64,000 nucleotides of DNA from Kutzneria chonburiensis. Its GTDB lineage: Bacteria > Actinomycetota > Actinomycetes > Mycobacteriales > Pseudonocardiaceae. Below, one piece after another: positions 45,677 to 52,360 of the stretch. A program made the translations under genes and the position numbers. Where the stretch lies: positions 6,944,001 through 7,008,000 of the forward strand of contig NZ_CP097263.1 in NCBI RefSeq assembly GCF_028622115.1, read 5' to 3'. The notes under the pieces were generated by a model. The model had not been told where the DNA came from, made no database searches, and saw only the letters and a list, made by a program, of their open reading frames with translations. Each line of letters opens with the position of its first letter. Position 1 is the first letter of the stretch.

Positions 45677-46080
45677 GCGCCTTCGTCCTGGACGACGCCG
45701 GTCGCCTCTTGATGATTCGCCGCACCGACAACGACCTGTACGCCATCCCCGGCGGCGGCCAGGAGGTAGGCGAGACGGTCGCTCAGGCCGTGGTCCGCGA
45801 GGTCGCCGAGGAGACCGGCATCGACGTCGAAGTGACCGACCTGATCGGCATCTACTCCAACCCCGCCCACGTGATCGCCTACGACGACGGCGAAGTCCGA
45901 CAGGAGTTCTCCCTCTGCTTCCGCGCCACCCCCACCGGCGGGCAGCCGCGCACAAGCAGCGAGTCCAGCGAAGTCGAATGGGTCACCCGCGAGCGCCTGG
46001 ACGAGCTCAACATCCACCCGTCGATCCGCTTGCGCATCGGCCACGGCTTCGAGGGGCGCCAGGCCCCCTACTTCACCTGA
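45610..46080 (+). CDS. Nudix hydrolase
   Basis: A 156-residue pyrophosphohydrolase. The Nudix box is complete: GGGQEVGETVAQAVVREVAEETGID, with the REVAEE glutamates that bind magnesium. The remainder is the usual mixed sheet (VSAFVLDDAGRLLMIRR). The substrate is a nucleoside diphosphate linked to something; it cannot be specified. The start is a TTG with GAGGAG upstream, inside the regulator gene, so the two are coupled. Its end overlaps the converging HD gene by 13 bases. Confidence 0.88.
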   Translation: MSRVDHYNDPNAPEANSIRVAVSAFVLDDAGRLLMIRRTDNDLYAIPGGGQEVGETVAQAVVREVAEETGIDVEVTDLIGIYSNPAHVIAYDDGEVRQEFSLCFRATPTGGQPRTSSESSEVEWVTRERLDELNIHPSIRLRIGHGFEGRQAPYFT

Positions 46081-46616
46081 TCAGCCAGTCGCTGTTCCGT
46101 CCGCTCGACCGCGCCCAGCAGCTCCGGCCACGCCCACCGCACGAAGCACGACACGATGTCTTCGGGTCCGTAGCGCTTCTGGATCTCCGCAACCCTGTCC
46201 GTGACCGTCGTCGGCTTCCCGTCCGGCGTCGTCGTCATGTCCGCCCACCACAGCGCATCCCGCAGCGCCGACTTCTCGTCCTCGAACTCCGCCAGCTCCG
46301 CCGACAGCCCCCGCAGCTCCGCCTCAAGCGGCGCACACGAGTGGTTCGCCACCAGCTTCACCAACCGCGCCGGCGCATCCGTGGTCCTCAGGTACCTCGC
46401 CCCGTCCAGCGGATGAAACCGTGTCGCCGCCAGCTCCGGGGCGTACCCGATGTCGTGCAGCACCGCCGCCGCCACCAGGAGGTCCCCCTCCTCGCCGAAC
46501 AGCCCCCCGGCTTGCCGAGCCTTCTCCGCGACCCCCTGCACGTGAGCCCAGCGCCGAGGCAGTGACTCCGCCAGTCGATCACGCGCCACGTCCGTCGCCC
46601 ACTCGCTCAGCAGCAC
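46068..46616 (-). CDS. HD-domain phosphohydrolase
   Basis: A 182-residue metal-dependent hydrolase. The HD motif VLHDIGYAP follows the RRWAHVQGVAEKA helix, and a further His lies in FHPLDGARYL and NHSCAP. It resembles small HDIG/YfbR-like nucleotidases that act on nucleotides; the exact substrate is unknown. Tail-to-tail overlap with the Nudix gene suggests a shared nucleotide-related theme, but the genes are on opposite strands. Confidence 0.83.
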   Translation of the reverse strand: MLLSEWATDVARDRLAESLPRRWAHVQGVAEKARQAGGLFGEEGDLLVAAAVLHDIGYAPELAATRFHPLDGARYLRTTDAPARLVKLVANHSCAPLEAELRGLSAELAEFEDEKSALRDALWWADMTTTPDGKPTTVTDRVAEIQKRYGPEDIVSCFVRWAWPELLGAVERTEQRLADQVK

Positions 46617-47097
46617 GCGCCCAGCCTAGGGCCGCCCGTCTCCTCTCGTGCACCTGCGCCACAGCCCGCTGTGTTCACACTTTCTTCTCTTCATCAAGGC
46701 GGCCCCCTTGCGGGGGGCCGCTCGGCCGCTCGGTCGGGGCCCGGCTCCGCCACCCACCCGGCGTCCGCCGGCCCCCGCGAGCCGCATTGCAGAGAAAGAC
46801 GTCCTCGCCGGACGGGCAGGCCAACAGGATGGCCGGGGAGCGTGAGCCAGCTGCGGTTCGGGAGGGGGCCTAGCTCCGCGCCATCCCGTCGACCTCCTCA
46901 AGGGCAATCACGCGCGTCAAGGGGGCCGTCCCAGCGCCCGCCGCCGGCTTGAACATAGGTGCCCCCTTGACACACGTGATCGGGCGAAGCCAGGTCGACG
47001 GGATGGCACGAGGCCCCTCACTTGCCTTTGAGGAGTAACGAGCCGCAGCACCGTCTCGATCTAACTTCGGAACATGTTTGTGGGCTGGGAGGAACGT
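46617..47097. other. Non-coding region of island with multiple inverted repeats
   Basis: About 480 bases between two divergent genes. No convincing gene: the open frames are Pro/Arg/Gly-rich. It contains the large palindrome at 46880-47007 and, overlapping it, CCTCAAGGGCA (46896-46906) that could pair with TGCCTTTGAGG (47023-47033). The promoter of the orphan gene that follows must be here. Confidence 0.5.
46880..47007. repeat. Large imperfect palindrome, 47-base arms
   Basis: The arms 46880-46926 and 46961-47007 are inverted copies. The outer 15 bases (GCCATCCCGTCGACC) pair perfectly, then 13 bases differ, then 17 of 19 bases pair (TCACGCGCGTCAAGGGGGC against its partner). The loop is 34 bases. 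It could be a recombination or transfer site, a miniature inverted-repeat element, or a structured leader RNA for the next gene. Confidence 0.7.
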
Positions 47098-48405
47098 ATG
47101 TCGATCGATGATGGATACTGGCTGGAACGTTGGATGCGCGAGTTTGATATTAAATCCGTCGCCGACTACCGTCGAGCTACCCAGTCCCCGACAGTCGTGA
47201 AAGCTCTTTATCAAATCATTCCTTATCATGACGAGCAATGGAGTCAAGTTCCTAGCCTTGGCCCGTACGGCGTGATGGCAGGTCGCACTCTTGACCTGTC
47301 TGGCTCATTTCATCCACCCTGCCTCAATTGCTTTCGCAACGAATTGAAGCTACTCCTTAGTCGTACTGCTCATTATTTCCAGCACATTGCAGTCGGCGGC
47401 CCAATCGTCGACGCGGTGGCTCGAGGATTGGAAGCAAGGAGCCCCGACGTGCGCGCCCGCACGATTCGCGAGCTTCAGGACCACGTCGCCCTTTTGCTAT
47501 ATATCGACGAGATAGGCGCGCGCGATAAAATACGCTTCGTTACAAAACCAGCTACCTACTGCCAATCCTGTTATCGAAATTACGCACGCGAAGCCGGGAT
47601 TACAATTTACGACGACGAACAGCAGTCGGCGGATGTAATAGCTAAGATTATAGAGACTTCGAAGTTTTCAACTGTACGCAACCGTGCCGGTAACTGGACG
47701 GCAAAGATTACCGGCCCAATGGTGACTGATCATGTTTTGGTTAGCGAGTACGGCCGCACTCGCCCAACCCGAGCTTACATGGCTCGCGAGGTCTTCGATT
47801 CAATCACCGTACCTGCCGTACAGGACTACATTACAGCTAAGCACTACACTCTACCTATCGTTGATATGTCCGAATTTGCATGGATGAAAACTATCCGAGG
47901 AGAGCGTTCTAGTAGCGCAGAGAGTGTGGCACTTGAAGTTGAACTTCCCGGGATTAACGGAATTGGTCTGCGGGAATTTTTGCAGATGCAACAAGAGGAT
48001 GAAGCCAGCTACTTGAAGTTTCAGACGGCCGTTAGGACGGCCGTCCGCGAGGCGATAAAGCGTCACGAATCAAGATCGCCGAATGAGATTGCCCGAGCTG
48101 TTGTTGAGGAATATGTAAAACCAGAGATTGCCGATATCGAGCAAAAAATGCGGTCAGCTACCCGCAGCTTGTCCAAAAAGGTCGGCATTTCGGCAGTTGT
48201 AGGTACGACTGCCACTTCAATTGGCCTTATGGGGGCAATGCCTCTGGTGGTTACCGCCGGGGTAGGCGTCGTGGCCGCGTCGCTAACTCAAGTGTACAAG
48301 TATTTCGACGATAAGGCGACCGTCGAGTCGTCAGATATGTATTTTCTTTGGAAGGCAGGCAGGGTTAAGCATGACCCCACAGAGGTGTATCGTGATGAAA
48401 TCTAA
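47098..48405 (+). CDS. Orphan protein with two CxxC motifs and hydrophobic C-terminus
   Basis: A 435-residue protein that I do not recognise. Base composition and codons are clearly more A+T-rich than all neighbours, which indicates recent acquisition. CLNC (in FHPPCLNCFRNELK) and CQSC (in ATYCQSCYRNYA) could form a zinc site. The C-terminal 90 residues contain a glycine-rich hydrophobic region (VGISAVVGTTATSIGLMGAMPLVVTAGVGVVAASL, cut here by a short turn) that may span a membrane. The start ATG has GGAGG five bases upstream, better than an ATG 24 bases earlier. Its position in the island and its composition fit a defence or phage-derived gene, but that is inference. Confidence 0.8.
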   Translation: MSIDDGYWLERWMREFDIKSVADYRRATQSPTVVKALYQIIPYHDEQWSQVPSLGPYGVMAGRTLDLSGSFHPPCLNCFRNELKLLLSRTAHYFQHIAVGGPIVDAVARGLEARSPDVRARTIRELQDHVALLLYIDEIGARDKIRFVTKPATYCQSCYRNYAREAGITIYDDEQQSADVIAKIIETSKFSTVRNRAGNWTAKITGPMVTDHVLVSEYGRTRPTRAYMAREVFDSITVPAVQDYITAKHYTLPIVDMSEFAWMKTIRGERSSSAESVALEVELPGINGIGLREFLQMQQEDEASYLKFQTAVRTAVREAIKRHESRSPNEIARAVVEEYVKPEIADIEQKMRSATRSLSKKVGISAVVGTTATSIGLMGAMPLVVTAGVGVVAASLTQVYKYFDDKATVESSDMYFLWKAGRVKHDPTEVYRDEI

Positions 48406-48819
48406 CACGCCTCATCGTGAAAGGTCGATCTCACTTTACCCCTCATCTCAAAAATAGGGTAAACGATCACTTCGATCGCCTACTGTGGATATTTCGTTCG
48501 GAATCCTCGCAGGTTGCGGGATATGGCGACAGATACCAGGAGGCAGCAGATGCCACGAGGCAACGGCAAAGCAGACCTCGAACCTGTCAGGTCGTAGGTT
48601 GACCTTCAGTGGCACTCGCTCGGGCACCAGTTGGCCCCGCCGCCTGTGCAGAGCCGGCGCCCGATCGGCCGTCAGGGCTGTCCACAGGCCGTGGAGCTGG
48701 AGCCCTCGATGCATCCGAGGGCCCATGGAAAAGTCTGAGAGAGTGCTCGTTGCTTTGAGCTGGCGCTTGACGACCGACCTCGAGATACTGCATGTGCCAC
48801 CGACTGGAGAAGGGACGCC
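48406..48819. other. Non-coding spacer, probably 3' region of orphan gene
   Basis: About 410 bases. Only low-quality frames are present on both strands. The hairpin at 48435-48463 is the one feature seen. A ribosome site GGAGAAGGG lies at the right end for the next gene. Confidence 0.45.
48435..48463 (+). terminator. Probable terminator of the orphan gene
   Basis: TTTACCC and GGGTAAA form a 7-bp stem with a 15-base A-rich loop about 30 bases after the stop. Weak by itself. A second small repeat, CGATCACTTCGATCG, follows. Confidence 0.4.
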
Positions 48820-49488
48820 GTGAACACCGACGTACGGTTCACCAGGCCGCTTCTGAGCATGGCCGACGCTGCGCGCCTTCTCGGCATCCCCCGGCAGACT
48901 TTCCATCGTTGGGCGCGAGGCTACGAGCGGGGTGGACCACTGCTCCACGTGGCAGATCCCGATAATCTGCGTCAAGCAAGCGTCCCGTTCATCGCACTCG
49001 CTGAGGCATGGGTACTAGAAGGGCTACGACAGGCCGGTGTACGACCACAGCGCATCCGGCCTGCGCTCGAGCGGCTACAGCGTGAGTTCGGCCGTGAGTA
49101 CGTGCTCGTATCGCCCGCCCTAGGGACCGACGGGATCTCGGTTCTATGGGACTTCTCTAAGACAGAGGCTGGCGCAGGACTGATCGAGGGGGCGACCGGT
49201 CAGCAGGTGATACGCGAGATCGTCCAGGACTATCTGCGGTACGTCGGCTTCGGTGCCGACGGCTACCCGTCACATCTGGAACTGAAGGCGTTCGAGCCGA
49301 CCAAGGTCGTGATCGACCCGCACCGTGCGTCAGGACAACCGGTGTTCACCGGTACAGGTGCGAAAGTCGCGAACGTGGCCGCGATGCTGAAGGCTGGTGA
49401 GGACCCTGCCATCGTTGCCGAGGAACACGGGGTCGGGATCGACGCCGTCCGGGCCGCCGCCCGCATCCTCCTTGGCCGCGCCGCCTGA
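48820..49488 (+). CDS. HTH/DUF433 protein, antitoxin-like
   Basis: A 222-residue protein. The N-terminus (LSMADAARLLGIPRQTFHRWARGY) is a MerR/excisionase-like helix-turn-helix. The C-terminal 60 residues (VVIDPHRASGQPVFTGTGAKVANVAAMLKAGEDPAIVAEEHGV region) match DUF433, a family often acting as antitoxin beside PIN-like DUF5615 toxins. GTG start with GGAGAAGGG upstream. The toxin-like gene overlaps its 3' end. It likely binds DNA to repress the pair and neutralises the partner. Confidence 0.85.
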   Translation: MNTDVRFTRPLLSMADAARLLGIPRQTFHRWARGYERGGPLLHVADPDNLRQASVPFIALAEAWVLEGLRQAGVRPQRIRPALERLQREFGREYVLVSPALGTDGISVLWDFSKTEAGAGLIEGATGQQVIREIVQDYLRYVGFGADGYPSHLELKAFEPTKVVIDPHRASGQPVFTGTGAKVANVAAMLKAGEDPAIVAEEHGVGIDAVRAAARILLGRAA

Positions 49489-49894
49489 GTTCTATCTTGA
49501 CGAGAACGCCGTGACTCGGACGGTCCGACGCCTATTGGTGGAACTCGGATATCGAGTCCACACTCCAGGCGAGGTGTTCGGTACACGAGCTGAATCGCTT
49601 GGAGCCGACGACATCGAGTGGCTTGGCAAAATCGCACGAAGCGGTTGGGTGGTCCTCAACCGAGATTCAAAGATCATGGAGCGCCCGCACGAGCTCGCGG
49701 CGTATCGAGCAGCCAAGGTCCACATGTTCTACCTCCCAGGAGGGGCGACCCGTGATGCGCTCAAACACCTGGTCGAGGTGCATCTCCGCGATGTGATTGC
49801 GTATGCTTCGAACCGCACGCCTGAGGTCTGGCGTATCACCGAACGAGGCATCGCGCCGTTCGCACCAAGACAGCGGAGACCAAGACAGGCGTGA
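49472..49894 (+). CDS. DUF5615 PIN-like protein, toxin-like
   Basis: About 140 residues with the PIN-like DUF5615 pattern: FYLDENA at the N-terminus, GADDIEWLGKIARSGWVVLNRDSKIM in the middle (acidic residues of the presumed nuclease site). PIN toxins are metal-dependent RNases; activity here is inferred. The likely start is a TTG 17 bases before the end of the DUF433 gene; an ATG further upstream in the same frame would extend it inside that gene. Such overlap is typical of toxin-antitoxin pairs. It is the last gene before the right attachment site. Confidence 0.78.
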   Translation: MAAPPEFYLDENAVTRTVRRLLVELGYRVHTPGEVFGTRAESLGADDIEWLGKIARSGWVVLNRDSKIMERPHELAAYRAAKVHMFYLPGGATRDALKHLVEVHLRDVIAYASNRTPEVWRITERGIAPFAPRQRRPRQA

Positions 49895-50080
49895 AAATCT
49901 TCCCGTGGCACATGACGCGGTGTACGCAGCCAGGGCAAGATTATCACCCGCTCTTACCCCGCGATTACAATGACAAAAGACCACTGACGACGGCCCATGA
50001 CGGAGCCCGCACGCCAACGCTTTGTCAGCCGCCGCAAGGGAAATCGGCTCGATAGTAGACAACGGCAAGTGTGGATCATA

Positions 50081-50238
50081 AATCCGTAGGTTCTGGGTTC
50101 GAGCCCCAGGCGGCCCACTCGCGAGTGGGCGAGGCGTGCGGAGTGGCTTCGCCGCTCTCGCCGCCTCGCTCGTTGTGTTTTGTGGGGCCCGGCCCCCACG
50201 CCCCCACGCCGGGGCTTCGCCCCGAACTCCAAGTCGGG
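50081..50238 (+). repeat. attR: right copy of tRNA-Lys-derived direct repeat
   Basis: Repeats the tRNA-Lys sequence from AATCCGTAGG to the 3' end (37 bases) plus about 120 bases of downstream hairpins. The first mismatch with the left copy is at 50144. There is no tRNA 5' half here, so it is a fragment, not a gene. It marks the right edge of a roughly 7.4-kb island. Confidence 0.85.
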
Positions 50239-50265
50239 CCATCTGCACAGTGGAAGCAGTGGGGG

Positions 50266-50796
50266 TCACGGTCCGGTGCGGGTCAGGGTGTAGCCGAGCA
50301 TCGGCCACACCTCACCCTTCGTCTCCTGTGACTTGTCGCGCTGCGGATCACGACGGTAGCCCGCGCGTAGTGCCACCTGCTGGGAGGCGACGTTGTCGCG
50401 GTGGGCACGCAGCCACACCTCGGTCAAGCCTACGTGCTGGAAGATCCAGGCGCTGAACAAGAACACGGCCCGCGTGGCCACGCCGTGGCCGCGTGCGTCG
50501 GCGGCCACCCAGTAGGAAATCTCCCCGGCGTGCCCGTCATGGTGCAGGGCAATGTTGCCAAGCCGGCGTGCGGTGGCCGAGTCGCAGATGAGGAAGCCCT
50601 CCTGGTCGCCGGCGGTGCGCAATCGAAGGATTGCGGCCAGGACCTGGGCGGCGTCCAGGGTCGGCGAGTCTGTGGTGAAACGCTGAATGAGCGGGTCACG
50701 CACACTCTCGGCGTACCAGCCCGCGTCCTCGTCGGCCCACTCACGAAGCCGAACCAGCCCGTCGTCGAGTCCGTGGTCACGCACCGAGAACCCCAA
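50266..50796 (-). CDS. GNAT N-acetyltransferase (RimJ/RimL type)
   Basis: A 176-residue acetyl-CoA-dependent acetyltransferase. The sequence has the family order: VRLREWADEDAGWYAE at the start, GEISYWVAADARGHGVATRAVFLF as the acetyl-CoA-binding loop (R/Q-x-x-G-x-A form), then the HRDNVASQQVALRAGY motif. Substrate unknown: protein N-terminus or a small molecule. The start is a TTG or a GTG 12 bases inside. It is just outside the island's right attachment site, so it belongs to the chromosome. Confidence 0.88.
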   Translation of the reverse strand: MGFSVRDHGLDDGLVRLREWADEDAGWYAESVRDPLIQRFTTDSPTLDAAQVLAAILRLRTAGDQEGFLICDSATARRLGNIALHHDGHAGEISYWVAADARGHGVATRAVFLFSAWIFQHVGLTEVWLRAHRDNVASQQVALRAGYRRDPQRDKSQETKGEVWPMLGYTLTRTGP

Positions 50797-50808
50797 TCGA
50801 GGGCGCGA

Positions 50809-51195
50809 TCAGAAGCCGAAGGCGGAGGCGCTGACCGAGCGGGCGTAGTTGACCCGGGCGTTGTAGTCCGCCACCTGAGCGAGTGAGGAGACGGACAGCT
50901 GCGTGGTGTGCACGAACCCGGGCCCCTGCACGATCACCTGCACATATCCGGTCGTCTGAGTCTCCCTCGCCAGCAAGAAGAGAAGCCCTAGCAGGCAGAA
51001 GACCAAGAAGATGATCGTGCAGACGATGGCCCAAGGCGGGATCCGCTCGGTTGTCCGGGACATGTCGGTGAACATCCACTGCACGGTGCCTACCGGCCGG
51101 GCCCCGATCGGAGTCACCACCGTGGAGCCGGTGACTCCGATATCGCCGATCGTGACCAGCATCGGTTCCCCGGCAACGGGGTAGCCATAGCTCAC
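50809..51195 (-). CDS. Small membrane protein with extracytoplasmic C-terminus
   Basis: A 128-residue protein. The N-terminal half (VAGEPMLVTIGDIGVTGSTVVTPIG) predicts beta strands and contains PVGTVQWMFTDMS. One strong membrane segment follows (PPWAIVCTIIFLVFCLLGLLFLLA), then about 50 residues, probably outside. I do not recognise a named family. It follows the lipoprotein gene on the same strand by about 70 bases, so it may be the last gene of the type VII substrate operon. Confidence 0.75.
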   Translation of the reverse strand: MSYGYPVAGEPMLVTIGDIGVTGSTVVTPIGARPVGTVQWMFTDMSRTTERIPPWAIVCTIIFLVFCLLGLLFLLARETQTTGYVQVIVQGPGFVHTTQLSVSSLAQVADYNARVNYARSVSASAFGF

Positions 51196-51267
51196 AGTGG
51201 TGCCTCCAGATGACTCCGGTGTGTAGTCGAAGGGAACAGGGCGAGCGTTACAGGCTGTAGCACGGGG

Positions 51268-52341
51268 TCAGGAGACCTTCTTGGTCGCGGCGACCTGGTC
51301 GTGAAAGGTCACCTTGGCGTCGAACGGCGTCGGCGGTGGGCTGAGTACGGCCACCCCAGGGGAATCAGCCAACGGGGTGATGCCGGGCGGCAGGACGAGG
51401 CGATTGCCGTCGGCGGTGGGCCAGGTCAAGGCGATCACGCGGCCGGAAGGCAGGTCGAGGGAGAAGACGCCCAGGGTGTCGGAACTGGCCGCGGACGGGG
51501 TGGAGAACGTCGGGGCGGCGGCGCTGTCGGGCCGCCAGACCAGGCTGATCACGTTGTGCTGGTCGGCCGGGTCCCAGTTCAGCTCGATGAGCTTGCCTGG
51601 ACCGGCGGCGGGGATGGTCAGGGGATGCGTTGCCTGGGTGGCGACACTGGTCACGCCGGCGGGCACGGCACCGGAGCAGGTGTTCAAGCCACGCAAGGCA
51701 TCGAGCAGAGCGGCGTTGCTCGTGGGATCCATGCCGAAAGCCAACGACGAGCCGAGATCGACGTAGTCGCCGACCCGGGAGTCGGTGTGGGTCACCTCGA
51801 AGCCGCCGGCCGAGCACTTGGTGAAGGGCGCGCGGTCGGTGACGAAGTCCTTGACGGGCAAGGCGGATCCGCCGTTCAACGCGACGCTCTTGACCTCGGT
51901 CGACACCAGATACCGCCCGGCGCAACAAGGGGAGCGCACCGGGCGCACGTCCTCGGTGCTGGGCGGATAGTTGTAGCGGCTCGACGCGGTGACGGCGAGC
52001 TGATCGACCGCGGGACCGCTCAACTCGACCTGCCAAGACTGCGAAATGCTGACGGGCTGCACGGCGGCGACGGCCAGCACGGTGCCGTCCAGCCGGCCGG
52101 CCCACAGCAGCCAAGACTTGTCGATCTTGGATCCATCCGGCATCGACCAGGTCGCCAGCAGTGAGCTGACCTTCTCACGCAAGGCCTGGTCCTGAACAAG
52201 ATCGCCTCGGCCGGGCCACTTCGCGGCTCTCGGGATCCCCACGGTGATCGCGGCCGGCTCGACCGGGGTCGAGGTGCAGCCGGAAGCCAACAGGACGACA
52301 ACGCTGAGCAGAACCACCGCGCGGCGGAGCCGGGACAACAT
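51268..52341 (-). CDS. Lipoprotein downstream of large type VII-type substrate
   Basis: A 357-residue predicted lipoprotein. The signal (MLSRLRRAVVLLSVVVLLASGC) ends in lipobox ASGC. The mature part contains a CC pair in SPCCAGRY and further cysteines (FTKCSAGG, NTCSG). It has no recognised domain; mostly beta structure is expected. GGAGG lies four bases before the ATG. It starts 19 bases after the 888-residue protein gene on the same strand, so the pair is co-transcribed. The same order recurs twice more in this locus, suggesting an immunity or docking role. Confidence 0.83.
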   Translation of the reverse strand: MLSRLRRAVVLLSVVVLLASGCTSTPVEPAAITVGIPRAAKWPGRGDLVQDQALREKVSSLLATWSMPDGSKIDKSWLLWAGRLDGTVLAVAAVQPVSISQSWQVELSGPAVDQLAVTASSRYNYPPSTEDVRPVRSPCCAGRYLVSTEVKSVALNGGSALPVKDFVTDRAPFTKCSAGGFEVTHTDSRVGDYVDLGSSLAFGMDPTSNAALLDALRGLNTCSGAVPAGVTSVATQATHPLTIPAAGPGKLIELNWDPADQHNVISLVWRPDSAAAPTFSTPSAASSDTLGVFSLDLPSGRVIALTWPTADGNRLVLPPGITPLADSPGVAVLSPPPTPFDAKVTFHDQVAATKKVS

Positions 52342-52360
52342 CGATCCTCCGGACTTTCGG

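Noticed and set aside
46421-46952. Several Pro/Arg-rich open frames in the island spacer
   Set aside because: They overlap the HD gene and the palindrome, and have no recognisable sequence features.
48448-48975. 175-residue minus-strand open frame overlapping the DUF433 gene start
   Set aside because: Codons and composition do not fit, no ribosome site, and it overlaps a well-supported gene.
50079-50117. Second tRNA-Lys gene
   Set aside because: Only the 3' half from the anticodon loop is present; it is the attR copy, not a gene.
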